A stretch of DNA of 64,000 nt from JACPDI01 sp035463475 (GCA_035463475.1 DATHTE010000131.1:1-64000), one strand, 5' to 3'. Positions 36,871 through 46,557 are shown, counted from the stretch's first letter. Made by a program: numbers and translations. The notes: generated from the letters alone by a model not told the origin.

Positions 36871-38460
36871 ATGACCCGACGATCAACGCGCCGCGCTCTC
36901 GCGGCAGCGGCCCTGCTCGGCCTCGTCGCGCTGCCGATCGCCGCGCAGCAGGCCGCGGAGAGGCTTGATTACGACGCCATCTACCGGATCAAAGAGGAAG
37001 GCTTCCAGCGCTCGCAGGTGATGGAGATCACCAGCTACCTCACCGACGTGCACGGGCCCCGGCTGACCAACTCGCCCAGCTACGATGCCGCCGCCGAGTA
37101 CTCGATGAAGAAGATGACCGAGTGGGGTCTCGTCAACGTGAAACGGGAGCCCTGGCCGTTCGGTCCGGGCTGGGCGAACGAGTTGACGCTGATTCGCGCG
37201 CTATCGCCGCAACCGTTTCCGATCATCGGCTACTCCAAGGCGTGGGCCGTCGGCACCAACGGGCCGGTGTCAGGCGAGGCGGTGCTGGTCAAGGTCGACC
37301 CCGCCGACCGCGAGTTGAAGTCGCTCGAGGAATACAAAGGCCGGCTGCGCGGCAAGGTCGTGCTGCTCGGCAACGCGCGCGAGCTGAAGGCGATCTTCGA
37401 CCCGCCCGCGACCCGCTTCACCGAGAAAGACCTCGAGGAGCTCTCGACCGACAACGGCAATCGCCCGCGCGCGGCCTATCGCCCGCCGAGCCGCCAGTTC
37501 ATGGACGCGCTGCGCAAGCGAATGCAGTTCCTCAAGGACGAAGGAACGATCGCGGTCCTCGACCCGGGACGCGTCGGTGACGGAGGCACGGTGTTCGTGG
37601 GGGGCGTCAGCCCGCGCGACCCGAAGGACCCGACCTACGTGCCGCTCCCGCAACTGACGATCGCCGCCGAGCACTACGGGCGGATCGCGCGGATGCTGGA
37701 GAAGAAGATCCCCGTCACCATCGAGCTGAACGTGAAGAACGCCTTCTACGACAAGGACCCGAACTCCTACACCATCGTCGGAGAGATCCCCGGCACGGAT
37801 CGCGCGGACGAGGTCGTCATGATCGGCGCGCACTTCGACTCCTGGCACGCGGGAACCGGGGCAACCGACAACGCCGCCGGTTCGGCCGTGATGATGGAAG
37901 TCATCCGGATCCTGAACGCGTCCGGCCTCAGGCCCCGCCGCACCATTCGCATCGCGCTCTGGTCCGGCGAGGAGCAGGGGCTGCTTGGCTCGCGCGCGTA
38001 CGTGAAGGAGCACTTCGCCGACCGCGAGACGATGCAGCTGAAGCCGGAACACGCGCGGCTCGCCGCCTACTTCAACGTGGACAACGGCACCGGCGCGATC
38101 CGCGGGGTGTACCTCCAGGGGAACGAGGCGGTGACGCCAATCTTCCGGGCGTGGATGGAGCCGTTCCGGAACCTCGGCATGACCACGCTGACGATCCGCA
38201 ACACGAGCGGCACCGACCACCTCGCGTTCGACGCGGTGGGGCTCCCCGGCTTCCAGTTCATCCAGGACGAGGTGGAGTACGACACGCGTACCCACCACTC
38301 CAACATGGATGTGTACGAGCGGATCCAGGCGCCCGACATGATGACGAACGCGGTGATCGTCGCGTCGTTCACGTATCACGCGGCGATGCGGGACGAGAAG
38401 CTGCCGCGCAAGCCCCTGCCGAAGCCGCAGCCGCCGCAACGCACGACGACGATGCCGTAA
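36871..38460 (+). CDS. secreted M28-family zinc peptidase
   Basis: 529 aa from ATG 36871, which has AGGAG 5 nt upstream. The signal peptide is about 1-26 (ALAAAALLGLVALPIAAQQ). A PA-like insert (about 130-230) is followed by the M28 catalytic core: first metal ligands in VMIGAHFDSWHAGTGATDNAAGS, catalytic Glu pair in ALWSGEEQGLLGSRAY, Asp in YFNVDNGTG, and later His in HHSNMDVYERI. It acts as an aminopeptidase or carboxypeptidase on peptides in the periplasm. It diverges from the pseudokinase gene across 277 bp, the longest non-repeat gap in the window, where only a weak TATTCT (36773-36778) is seen. The short C-terminal tail is Pro/Lys-rich. Confidence 0.93.
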   Translation: MTRRSTRRALAAAALLGLVALPIAAQQAAERLDYDAIYRIKEEGFQRSQVMEITSYLTDVHGPRLTNSPSYDAAAEYSMKKMTEWGLVNVKREPWPFGPGWANELTLIRALSPQPFPIIGYSKAWAVGTNGPVSGEAVLVKVDPADRELKSLEEYKGRLRGKVVLLGNARELKAIFDPPATRFTEKDLEELSTDNGNRPRAAYRPPSRQFMDALRKRMQFLKDEGTIAVLDPGRVGDGGTVFVGGVSPRDPKDPTYVPLPQLTIAAEHYGRIARMLEKKIPVTIELNVKNAFYDKDPNSYTIVGEIPGTDRADEVVMIGAHFDSWHAGTGATDNAAGSAVMMEVIRILNASGLRPRRTIRIALWSGEEQGLLGSRAYVKEHFADRETMQLKPEHARLAAYFNVDNGTGAIRGVYLQGNEAVTPIFRAWMEPFRNLGMTTLTIRNTSGTDHLAFDAVGLPGFQFIQDEVEYDTRTHHSNMDVYERIQAPDMMTNAVIVASFTYHAAMRDEKLPRKPLPKPQPPQRTTTMP

Positions 38461-38477
38461 ATCAGGCGTCAGGCTTC

Positions 38478-38508
38478 GGGTTCAGGGTTCAGGGTTCAGG
38501 GTTCAGGG
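38478..38508 (+). repeat. GGGTTCA heptamer array, potential G-quadruplex
   Basis: Five GGG runs start at 38478, 38485, 38492, 38499 and 38506, each separated by exactly TTCA. This satisfies the simple G3-loop4 quadruplex pattern on the plus strand. The array lies between two convergent genes and encodes the last residues and the TGA stop of the minus-strand one. Confidence 0.9.
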
Positions 38509-40826
38509 TGGCCGGGCGTGTCACGGCGCGCGCCCGGCGCGAACACGGCGAGCTCCGCGACCGACCAGTAATAGACCCGATCGAAGCCGGTCTGCGTCAG
38601 TCGGATGTAGCGGGCCGTCACGTTCCCGAGATCGAACACCATCGGCACCTCCCGCGGATCGCGAATGGCGCCCCATAGCGCCTCGCGATCCGTGGGCCCC
38701 TCGCTGATCGGCCTCCACGATGTTCCGTCCGTCGACGTGGCGATCGAGAGCTGCCGCGGAAAGTCGAAGAGGTACGGACCGAGCGAGACCTGTACGGCGT
38801 AGACCGGCGCCGGCGCGCCGAGATCGATCGTCACCGAGTGCGCCTGGCTCTGCGGCCCGGCCTCCCACCGCGATATCAGATCACCGTCGAGCATGAAGCC
38901 CGCGGTCTCGGTGCTGGCGTCGGTTGTCACGGCCGCGATTGGAATGGGCCTGCCCGTGATCGAGGGCTGGGGTGGGGACGGCGACGCTGGCAGCTCGAAC
39001 AGGCGAATGCGGCTGCCTGCGCACTCGGGTCGCTCGCGCGCGCCAGGCGCGCCGCTGACGTACGCCGCCCACAGTCCGTCTGGATCGTCCGCGCGATCGA
39101 TCGCGACCTCGAGCGTGCCGAACGACGAGAGCGCGCCGAGCGCGTGCGGGGCCCTGCGGTTCAGCGCGTAGCTCAGAGGCTGGTAGTGCGGCGGGAAGTA
39201 CCCGCTGTAGCCGTTCACGGAGGGAAGGCCCCGCCCGGCGGACCGGTACATTGCCGCGAGGTCGAGGTCGATGCGTCCCAGCGGTAGCTGCAGGAACGCG
39301 TCCGCGGCGAACGGGCGTGGCCACGCGCACGCGATCAGGGGTGGCGCGGGGGCCACCGGCACCCGCGACGGCCAGGCATCCAGCACGATTCCGACCCCCA
39401 GGAGCGCGGCGGCCACCGTGGCGCGACGTGACTCGACCGGCGCCAGCCGCGCGAACGCCATCGCGCCCGAGGCGGCGAGGCACAACGTCCCCAGCATCCA
39501 GAAGCGCGTGGGCACACGCAAGCCGCTGAAGCCGGGCAACGGCAGCAGCAACGCGTACGGCGGCTTGTAGAAGATCTGCTCTCCCATCAGGCGCGGCTCG
39601 GGACCAAGGGCCGCGAGCGCAATCAGGAGCGTTGCCACCACGTAAAACGCGAACGCGGACCGCTCGCGAAACGCGGCGGCAAAACGAGGACCGGACAGGA
39701 CGAAGGCGAGCCCGAAGACCAGGAAGTTCGAGAACGGCTTGTGAAAGCGCCCGACCGACAGGAGCCGAATGCCGCCGATTTCCACGCGCCACGGGCCGAA
39801 GACCAGGAAGCTGACGCTCACCGCGAGGGCGGCAGCGGCGACGACGCCGAGCAACAGCCTGATGCGCGACACGCGGCGATAGGCGATCTTCCGCCGCAGC
39901 ACGAAAACGACTCCCGCGATGGCCAGGAGCGCGATCACCAGCCCGGGAAACAGCTCTCCCTCGGGACGCCCGAGGCTCCGGAACCAGTTCCCCCAGACGA
40001 GCGAGACCGGCGGCGGCACGAGGAAGGAGGTGACGTCTCCGCTGTAGAAGAGGATCTCGTCGAGGCTGCGCGTCAGCCCGTACCGCTGGTGGATCGAGCG
40101 GTACCCGAGCAGGACCGGAAGCACCGGCGCCGCACCGGCGGCGAACGCCACGCCCACCGCGGCCAGCGCGCGCCACTCCCGCGGGCGGCCGAGGAACCAG
40201 AGCGCCCATAGGCCCACCAGCACCGAGAAATAGAGCAGATAGTAGCCGTTCGAGAGCGCCTGAAGCAGCCAGAAGACGCTGAACACGACAAGCCAGCGCT
40301 TCTGCCGCGTGCGGACGTACCGGTGCAGGCCATACAACGCGATCGGCATCCAGAAGGACGCGAGCACCTGCAGGTGCGCGAGCTGCGCCATGCGGTAGGG
40401 GGCGAATCCGTACGCCAGCCCGCCCAGGACCGCCGCCGAACGGTGCCCGGTCAGCTCGAGGCACAACAGGTACGCGGCAAGCGCCGCCAGCGGGTACGAA
40501 AGCAGGAAGACGACGTTGTACGCGAGCACGGGGTTGTCGGACAGCCAGATGACGGGGCTCGCGAACAGGTTGAGCGAGACAAGGAGCTCGGTCAGCGCGG
40601 CGCTCCCCGTGACGGGAAAGAACGAAGGCGCGTTCCACCACGCCTCGCTGAACGGGACGACGCGCGCGTTCCACCAGAGAATCCACGCGTTCAACACCGG
40701 GTCGCCAGGATCGTTTGGAAACGCGGTCGTGATCGCCGGCAGCAGCGGGCGCATCCAGACCAGCGTCAGGGCGACATAGAGCGACAGCACCCCGAGCGTC
40801 CAGGTTGTGCGGTGTGTAGAGGGCAT
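38496..40826 (-). CDS. GT-C-type membrane glycosyltransferase-like protein with C-terminal discoidin domain
   Basis: 776 aa with about 10-12 membrane helices over residues 8-490 (for example WTLGVLSLYVALTLVWM, AYNVVFLLSYPLAALAAYLLCLEL). Large first-loop acidic residues (FPNDPGDPVLNAWILWWNARVVPF) fit the GT-C fold, which uses lipid-linked sugars. A soluble region follows, and the C-terminal ~140 residues form an F5/8 type C (discoidin-like) carbohydrate-binding module (FMLDGDLISRWEAG, VTIDLGAPAPVYAVQVSLG, ARYIRLTQTGFDRVYYWSVAEL). The catalytic role is inferred from fold only. The last codons (HPEP, stop) come from the GGGTTCA repeat. It converges with the M28 gene. Confidence 0.75.
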   Translation of the reverse strand: MPSTHRTTWTLGVLSLYVALTLVWMRPLLPAITTAFPNDPGDPVLNAWILWWNARVVPFSEAWWNAPSFFPVTGSAALTELLVSLNLFASPVIWLSDNPVLAYNVVFLLSYPLAALAAYLLCLELTGHRSAAVLGGLAYGFAPYRMAQLAHLQVLASFWMPIALYGLHRYVRTRQKRWLVVFSVFWLLQALSNGYYLLYFSVLVGLWALWFLGRPREWRALAAVGVAFAAGAAPVLPVLLGYRSIHQRYGLTRSLDEILFYSGDVTSFLVPPPVSLVWGNWFRSLGRPEGELFPGLVIALLAIAGVVFVLRRKIAYRRVSRIRLLLGVVAAAALAVSVSFLVFGPWRVEIGGIRLLSVGRFHKPFSNFLVFGLAFVLSGPRFAAAFRERSAFAFYVVATLLIALAALGPEPRLMGEQIFYKPPYALLLPLPGFSGLRVPTRFWMLGTLCLAASGAMAFARLAPVESRRATVAAALLGVGIVLDAWPSRVPVAPAPPLIACAWPRPFAADAFLQLPLGRIDLDLAAMYRSAGRGLPSVNGYSGYFPPHYQPLSYALNRRAPHALGALSSFGTLEVAIDRADDPDGLWAAYVSGAPGARERPECAGSRIRLFELPASPSPPQPSITGRPIPIAAVTTDASTETAGFMLDGDLISRWEAGPQSQAHSVTIDLGAPAPVYAVQVSLGPYLFDFPRQLSIATSTDGTSWRPISEGPTDREALWGAIRDPREVPMVFDLGNVTARYIRLTQTGFDRVYYWSVAELAVFAPGARRDTPGHPEP

Positions 40827-40871
40827 GCCGATCCCGACGGGACGTGCGCGTCGGCGCGACCGGGAATTATG

Positions 40872-42461
40872 TCACGAGGATCGGCGCAGCGCCGGACGGC
40901 GTCCCGTCCGTTCCACTTCCCTGCGCAGGAACGCGGCCCGCTCGCGGGCCTCGGGCTCGTTCAGCAGGCGGTCCACGGGCCAGGGAAGCCGCCAGCGCCA
41001 GTTGTCGTCGCTCACGCTGGCCGGCGTGTTGATGCGATCGGGCCAGCCGAAGACGTCGCCGAGCGGCAGGATCACGAACCGCGACCCGGACGCGATCAGC
41101 GCATGGAGGATCGCGTCGCGCAAGGCCGGCGTCAGCCTCGCGTCCGCCGGCAGGCGCAGCGCGGCCAGCGCCGGCACCTTCAGGAACTCGCGCCGCTCCT
41201 CCTGCTCCGCGTTCTCCCACCACTCGGCGAGTGGCTCCGTGTCGTGCGTGCCGGAGGTCGCGACCGAACACGCGGGCCACTCGGCCGGATCCCGGAACGG
41301 GCGGCCGGGCTCCTCCCACTCGCGCTCCCACCGCATGACGCGGTACCCGGGGAGCCCCAGGCGCCCGAGCGACGCGCGGACGAAGTCCGGCACGACGCCG
41401 AGATCCTCCGCGATGATCACCGGGCCGGAGGACTTGAAGATCGTCATGAGCCGCTCGCCGAGGGCGAGCTGCTCCGCCTGCGTCGCGGGCGTGAAGAAAG
41501 GTGTGTCGTCGGGCGGGCGGACGTACGTGCGATAGAAACCCACGAGGTGGTCGATGCGATAGCCGTCGTAGAGCGAGGCGCTGCGCTCGGCGCGCTGGCG
41601 CAGCCAGGTGAAGTCGTTCCGCGCCATCTCGTCCCAGCGATAGACGGGGAGGCCCCAGTCCTGGCCCGTCTCGCTGAACGCGTCGGGAGGCGTGCCGACG
41701 CTGCCATCGTGCAGGAAATCGTCCTGTCGCGCCCAGACGTCGGCGCTGTCGCGGCTCACCATGAACGGGTAGTCGCCGAACAGGCCGATGCCGGCGCTCG
41801 CGCGCACGTCGTGCCACTGGCTGTCGGCCATCCATTGCAGGTACTGCTGCCGCAGCACGTCGCGCGCGTGCGCCTGGCGTGCCGCGGCGAGCGCGTCCGG
41901 GTCGCGGCGCCTGAGGCCTTCGTCCCACTCCCACCACGCCTGGCAGCGGTTCTGCTTCCGCAGCGCCCTGAACAGCGCGTAATCGTCGAGCCACCAGCGC
42001 TCGCGCGCGATGAAGCTCCGCAGCTCGGACGCGCGCTGCGTATCGCGCTCCCAGTGGTGCGCGACGAAGCGCTCGAACGCCGCGTCGAGCGCCTGGTGTT
42101 TCAGGTCGCGGACCTCCGAGTACTCCACGCACCGCGACGCGCGCAGTCGCGCGAGCCGGTCCCGCAGATCGGGACGCAGCCCGCGCTCGCCGCCCGTGTC
42201 GCAGAAGTCCTGCACTTCTTCGAGCCCGATGTAGACGTGATCGATCGCCATCGCGCTCAGCGCCGAATAAGGGGACGTCTCCCCCTCGGCAATGGCGGTC
42301 ACGGGCAGGAGCTGCACGAAGTCCTGCCCGGCCTCGTGCAGCCAGCGCGCGAAGCGCATCAGGTCCGGGATCTCTCCGATCCCCCAGCTCACCGACGACG
42401 GAATCGAGAAAAGCGGCACGAGAATGCCGCCATGCCGGCCGGACGCGAACGGTTCAGACAT
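40872..42461 (-). CDS. malQ: 4-alpha-glucanotransferase (amylomaltase, GH77)
   Basis: 529 aa from ATG 42461. It transfers alpha-1,4-glucan segments between maltodextrins in the cytoplasm. GH77 hallmarks: RHGGILVPLFSIPSSVSWGIGEI at the start, QLLPVTAIAEGETSPYSALSAMAIDHVYI, the nucleophile Asp in LYDGYRIDHLVGFYR, the acid/base Glu in VIIAEDLGVVPDFVR, and SGTHDTEPLAEWW for the third carboxylate. Its start overlaps the stop of the upstream aminotransferase gene (TGATG), so expression is coupled. The window also holds a GH13 enzyme, consistent with internal alpha-glucan turnover. Confidence 0.96.
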   Translation of the reverse strand: MSEPFASGRHGGILVPLFSIPSSVSWGIGEIPDLMRFARWLHEAGQDFVQLLPVTAIAEGETSPYSALSAMAIDHVYIGLEEVQDFCDTGGERGLRPDLRDRLARLRASRCVEYSEVRDLKHQALDAAFERFVAHHWERDTQRASELRSFIARERWWLDDYALFRALRKQNRCQAWWEWDEGLRRRDPDALAAARQAHARDVLRQQYLQWMADSQWHDVRASAGIGLFGDYPFMVSRDSADVWARQDDFLHDGSVGTPPDAFSETGQDWGLPVYRWDEMARNDFTWLRQRAERSASLYDGYRIDHLVGFYRTYVRPPDDTPFFTPATQAEQLALGERLMTIFKSSGPVIIAEDLGVVPDFVRASLGRLGLPGYRVMRWEREWEEPGRPFRDPAEWPACSVATSGTHDTEPLAEWWENAEQEERREFLKVPALAALRLPADARLTPALRDAILHALIASGSRFVILPLGDVFGWPDRINTPASVSDDNWRWRLPWPVDRLLNEPEARERAAFLRREVERTGRRPALRRSS

Positions 42462-43630
42462 CAGAGCGCGACGGTGGCGCGCGCGACCAGCCGGCGTACG
42501 CCGAGTGAAAAGTCGTCCGGTCGCGAGAGCAGGCTGAGGACGACGAACGCCTCGTGAGGGAAGTCGAAAAAGTAACCTGGATGGACCAGCACGTGATCCG
42601 TGCGCAGCAATTCCAGGGCCAGCTGTTCCTCCGGAACCGTGGCCGGCACTCTGACCACGGCATACCAGCCGCCGTCCGCTTCGAGCACCTCGATGTCGGA
42701 CGCCATCGCGACCAGTTGCGCGAGCGCCGCGCGGTTCCCGATCGTGCGCCGCTGGATCCGCTCGCGGATGCGCGGCGCTCGCTGGAGCAGCGCCGGAGCG
42801 GCACGCTGCACCGGTGTTGAGACTGACAGGTAGGTGTCGCAGATGAGTTCGAGGCGGGCGATCGCTTCGGTTACCAGCGCCGAGGGGCCGGCAACCGCCA
42901 TCCAGCCGAGCTTGACCTGCGGTAACCCTGCTGCTTTCGACAGGCCGCCGAGTGAAAACGCCAGCGCCGCGTCCTGTTGGACGACACTCGGCCCGCGGTC
43001 GCGGCCGTCGAACACATAGTCCGCGAACACTTCGTCGCCGATGAGCGCGACCTGCCGTCGGGCGCAGAGTGCGCTCACCGCATCCAGCTCGGGCCCCGTC
43101 AGAAACGACCCAGTGGGGTTGTTCGGGCTGACGACCAGCACGGCGCGGGTCCGCGGGGTAACAGCGCGCTCGAGCGCGTCGAGATTGAGCGACCATCTGC
43201 CGTGGTATTCGATCGGATAGCTGACCGGGCGGACGGCGTCGAGCGCGGTCAGGTGTTCGAACAGCGGATAGCTCGGCACCGGCACGAGCACCTCGTCGCC
43301 CGGATCACACAGCAGCTTGAAGAGGAGCGAGTACGCCTCGCTGGTGCTCGCCGTGAGCGCGATGCGATCGGCGGGAACCGTGACACCGCGCCTCGCGTAT
43401 TCCGACGCAGCCGCCTCGCGGGCCGCGGGCATCCCGAGCGGCGCGGGCTCGTACCGCAGCGCGGCGGGATCGGCGAGTGGGACGAGCAGGTCGGGCGCGT
43501 ACTCCAGTCCCGCGTCGGTCGGGTTGGACAGCGTGAGATCGGTGATGGCCACGCCCTGCGCGCGCAGTTCGGCGAGCAGCAGGGCGTGGCGATTGGGAGT
43601 CAGGTCTCCGGGAGCGCGCGTCGAGAACAT
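42461..43630 (-). CDS. PLP-dependent class I aminotransferase
   Basis: 389 aa. Fold-type I enzyme: SNPTDAGLEYAPDLL at the N-terminus, LTASTSEAYSLLFKLLCDPGDEVLVP, VVSPNNPTGSFL, the IGDEVFADYVF Asp-Tyr pair and the PLP lysine in SLGGLSKAAGLPQVKLGW. It resembles the AAT/alanine-aminotransferase group (the AlaC/YfbQ style), but the amino donor cannot be fixed. It is the upstream partner of malQ, overlapping by one base. This is odd company for an amylomaltase and could link alanine/pyruvate balance to glucan use (inference). Confidence 0.9.
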   Translation of the reverse strand: MFSTRAPGDLTPNRHALLLAELRAQGVAITDLTLSNPTDAGLEYAPDLLVPLADPAALRYEPAPLGMPAAREAAASEYARRGVTVPADRIALTASTSEAYSLLFKLLCDPGDEVLVPVPSYPLFEHLTALDAVRPVSYPIEYHGRWSLNLDALERAVTPRTRAVLVVSPNNPTGSFLTGPELDAVSALCARRQVALIGDEVFADYVFDGRDRGPSVVQQDAALAFSLGGLSKAAGLPQVKLGWMAVAGPSALVTEAIARLELICDTYLSVSTPVQRAAPALLQRAPRIRERIQRRTIGNRAALAQLVAMASDIEVLEADGGWYAVVRVPATVPEEQLALELLRTDHVLVHPGYFFDFPHEAFVVLSLLSRPDDFSLGVRRLVARATVAL

Positions 43631-43671
43631 GCCGCGTCAGATAGACTAAGGCTGACCGCTGGTGCCACGTC

Positions 43672-45069
43672 ATGGAAAAAATGCTGAAGCAGGACCTGAC
43701 CCCCGCTCTCGCCCTTTGCGGCCTCCTCCTCGCCGCGCCGGCCGCGGCGCAGGACGCGCCGGCCGCCCCGCCACGGCTCGAAGTGCCGTACGCGCAGTTC
43801 ACGCTCCCCAACGGCCTCACGGTCATCGTGCACGAGGACCACAGCGTGCCGCTGGTCTCGGTCAACGCCTGGTACCACGTCGGCTCGGGCCGCGAGAAGA
43901 CGGGGCGGACCGGCTTCGCACACCTGTTCGAGCACCTGATGTTCGAGGGGTCGGCGCACGTCAAGGAAGGGGAGTTCGACACGCTCCTCGAAGGCGCGGG
44001 GGGAAACAACAACGGCTCGACGAACTCGGACCGCACGAACTACTGGATCGACGTCCCGTCGAACGCCGTGGACCTTGCGCTGTTCCTGGAGTCGGACCGC
44101 ATGGGATGGCTGCTCGAGGTGATGTCGCCCGAGCGCGTGGACGGCCAGCGCGACGTCGTCAAGAACGAGCGGCGGCAGGGGGTTGAAAACGCGCCGTACG
44201 GGACGGCGGGCATCGTCCTCGACGAGATGCTCTACCCCGAAGGACACCCGTATCACTGGCCGACCATCGGCTACATGGAGGATCTCACGGCGGCGAGCTA
44301 CGAGGACGTCGTCGATTTCTTCCGGCGGTACTATCCCCCGAACAACGCGAGCCTGGTGCTGGCGGGAGACATCGACGTCGCGCGCGCGAAGGCGTTCGTC
44401 GAGAAGTGGTTCGGCGAGATCAAGCCGCGCGACACGGTGCCCCCGCTCGAGTTCCCGCAGGCGATCCTCACCGGGGTGCAGAAGCGCACGCTGACCGATC
44501 GCGTGCAGCTGCCGCGGCTCTACCTCGCGTGGCTCACGCCGGCGCACTTCCGGCCGGGCGACGCCGCCCTCGACATGGTCAGCCAGGTGCTCGCCGGGGG
44601 GAAGAACTCGCGCCTCTACAAGCGGCTGGTCTACGACCTGCAGATCGCGCAGGACGTCGCCGCGTTCCAGGCCTCGGCCGCGCTCTCTTCGTCGTACCAA
44701 ATCATCGTCACGCCGCGTCTGGATCGCCGCGACGGAAAGTCAGTGACGCCGCAGGCGGCGATTGAGGACGTGCAGCGCATCGTGGACGAGGAGCTGGAAA
44801 AGCTCCGCAACGAGCCGCCCTCGGCGCGGGAGATGGAGCGCGCGCTCAACCAAGTCGAAGCCTCGTTCTACGACTCGATGGAAGCGGTGGGAGGCTTCGG
44901 CGGCAAGGCGGATCGGCTGAACGCCTACTTCTTCGCGACCGGCGATCCGGACTACTTCAACGAGGATCTCGCGCGGTACCGCGCGCTGTCGGCGAACGAC
45001 ATTCAGGCGGCCGTGCGGCGGTTCCTGCCGCAGGACCGGCGCGTGGAGCTGACCGTGCTGCCGCAGTGA
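43672..45069 (+). CDS. M16-family zinc peptidase, catalytic subunit
   Basis: 465 aa with a signal peptide (about 8-27, LTPALALCGLLLAAPAAAQ). The inverted zinc motif HLFEH (in GFAHLFEHLMFEGS) and the distal glutamate segment VVKNERRQGVENAPYG are intact, so this is the active member of an M16B pair. The second half contains the usual C-terminal repeat of the fold (AWLTPAHFRPGDAALDMVSQVLAGG). It degrades peptides or processes proteins in the periplasm. The stop overlaps a GTG of the next gene (GTGA), so a heterodimer with the following M16-like protein is likely, as in mitochondrial-processing-peptidase-like pairs. Confidence 0.94.
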   Translation: MEKMLKQDLTPALALCGLLLAAPAAAQDAPAAPPRLEVPYAQFTLPNGLTVIVHEDHSVPLVSVNAWYHVGSGREKTGRTGFAHLFEHLMFEGSAHVKEGEFDTLLEGAGGNNNGSTNSDRTNYWIDVPSNAVDLALFLESDRMGWLLEVMSPERVDGQRDVVKNERRQGVENAPYGTAGIVLDEMLYPEGHPYHWPTIGYMEDLTAASYEDVVDFFRRYYPPNNASLVLAGDIDVARAKAFVEKWFGEIKPRDTVPPLEFPQAILTGVQKRTLTDRVQLPRLYLAWLTPAHFRPGDAALDMVSQVLAGGKNSRLYKRLVYDLQIAQDVAAFQASAALSSSYQIIVTPRLDRRDGKSVTPQAAIEDVQRIVDEELEKLRNEPPSAREMERALNQVEASFYDSMEAVGGFGGKADRLNAYFFATGDPDYFNEDLARYRALSANDIQAAVRRFLPQDRRVELTVLPQ

Positions 45070-45092
45070 CCGGCGTCCGCCGGGGTTACATC

Positions 45093-46532
45093 ATGCGAAA
45101 AGCGATGCTGCAAGGCCTGACGTCCGTTCTGCTGCTGTTCGCGCTCGCCGCGCCGGCCGCCGCGCAGACCGACCGATCTGCCGCGCCGAAGCCGGGCCCC
45201 GCGCCCACCGTGAGGCTGCCGGACATCCTGAAACGCGCGCTCCCCAACGGGCTGCCCGTCTGGATCGTGGAGCACCACGAAGTGCCCGTCGTACAGGTGG
45301 ACCTGATCGTGCGGGCCGGCAGCGCGGCGGATCCCGCCGGCAAGTACGGTCTGGCGAGCTTCACCGCGGCGCTCCTCGACGAGGGGGCGGGAACGCGGGA
45401 CGCGCTGCAGATCGCGGACGCGATCGACTATCTCGGCGCGCAGCTCTCGACCGGGAGCAGCATCGACGCGTCGAGCGTGAGGCTGCACGTCTCTGTGGCG
45501 CGCCTGGCCGAGGCGCTGCCGATCATGGCGGACGTGGCGCTGCGGCCGACGTTCCCGCCGGCCGAGGTCGATCGCATTCGCGACGAGCGCCTGACCGACC
45601 TCCAGCAGGCGCGCGCCGATCCCGCCGAGATCATCCGCTGGGCGTTCCCGCTCGCCGTGTTCGGGCCCCAGCACCGGTACGGCGCGGCCGCCGTCGGCAC
45701 TACCGGGACGCTCAAGACCTTCACGGCCGAGGATCTCCGCGCGTTCCACGCGGCCCGCTTCACGCCCTCGCAGTCCGTCCTCCTCGTCGTGGGGGACGTC
45801 AAGGCGGACGCCATCTGGCCGCTGCTCGAGCGCGCCTTCGGCGGGTGGAAGGGCGCGGCGTCCTCCGCGTCTCCGCCGGTTCCGGAGCCGGCGCAGCTGC
45901 GGGCGCGGCGCGTCGTGATCGTGGACAAGCCTGACGCCGCGCAGTCGCAGATTCGTATCGGGTGGGTCGGCGTGCCGCGCGCCACGCCGGACTACTACGC
46001 GCTCCAGGTGCTGAACACGATTCTGGGCGGCTCGTTCACGTCGCGGCTGAACCAGAACTTGCGCGAGCAGCACGGCTACGCGTACGGCGCCGGGTCGGCG
46101 TTCGACATGCGTCGGGTGTCCGGCGCGTTCTTCGCGGCCGCGGGCGTGCAAACGGACAAGACCGCCGAATCGGTGAAGGAGTTCTTCAACGAGCTGACCG
46201 GAATCCTGCGGCCGATCCCGGCCGACGAGATCGCCAAGGCGAAGAACTACCTCGCGCTCAGCTACCCTCGTGACTTCGAGACGACGCGAGATATCGCCGC
46301 ACAGCTCGCGACGGCGTTCGTGTACGACCTGCCCGAAGACTTCTTCAGCACCTACGTGCAGAAGATCCAGGCGGTGACGCCGGAGGAGGTCCAGGCCGCG
46401 GCGAAGAAGTCCCTCAACCCCGACCGCTTCGCGGTGGTGATAGTGGGCGATCGCAAGACGATCGAAGCGCCCGTCCGCGCGCTGAACCTGGGGCCGATCA
46501 GTTACATGAAGATCGAGGAAGCGGTGCGATAG
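45093..46532 (+). CDS. M16-family peptidase-like protein, non-catalytic subunit
   Basis: 479 aa from ATG 45093 (MRKAMLQGLTSVLLLF signal peptide); an overlapping GTG at 45066 in the same frame would add nine residues. The position of the zinc motif reads GLASFTAALLDEGAGT with no HxxEH, so the subunit should be inactive. The substrate-binding glycine-rich loop of non-catalytic M16 partners is plausible near NQNLREQHGYAYGAGSAFDMRR. It forms the partner of the active M16 encoded just upstream. It converges with the GH42 gene 25 nt downstream. Confidence 0.92.
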   Translation: MRKAMLQGLTSVLLLFALAAPAAAQTDRSAAPKPGPAPTVRLPDILKRALPNGLPVWIVEHHEVPVVQVDLIVRAGSAADPAGKYGLASFTAALLDEGAGTRDALQIADAIDYLGAQLSTGSSIDASSVRLHVSVARLAEALPIMADVALRPTFPPAEVDRIRDERLTDLQQARADPAEIIRWAFPLAVFGPQHRYGAAAVGTTGTLKTFTAEDLRAFHAARFTPSQSVLLVVGDVKADAIWPLLERAFGGWKGAASSASPPVPEPAQLRARRVVIVDKPDAAQSQIRIGWVGVPRATPDYYALQVLNTILGGSFTSRLNQNLREQHGYAYGAGSAFDMRRVSGAFFAAAGVQTDKTAESVKEFFNELTGILRPIPADEIAKAKNYLALSYPRDFETTRDIAAQLATAFVYDLPEDFFSTYVQKIQAVTPEEVQAAAKKSLNPDRFAVVIVGDRKTIEAPVRALNLGPISYMKIEEAVR

Positions 46533-46557
46533 GGGACAGAGGAACCGATCGCCGCCC

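Noticed and set aside
45093..46532. Second active M16 protease
   Set aside because: The HxxEH zinc motif is absent at the aligned place, so it is called as the non-catalytic partner.
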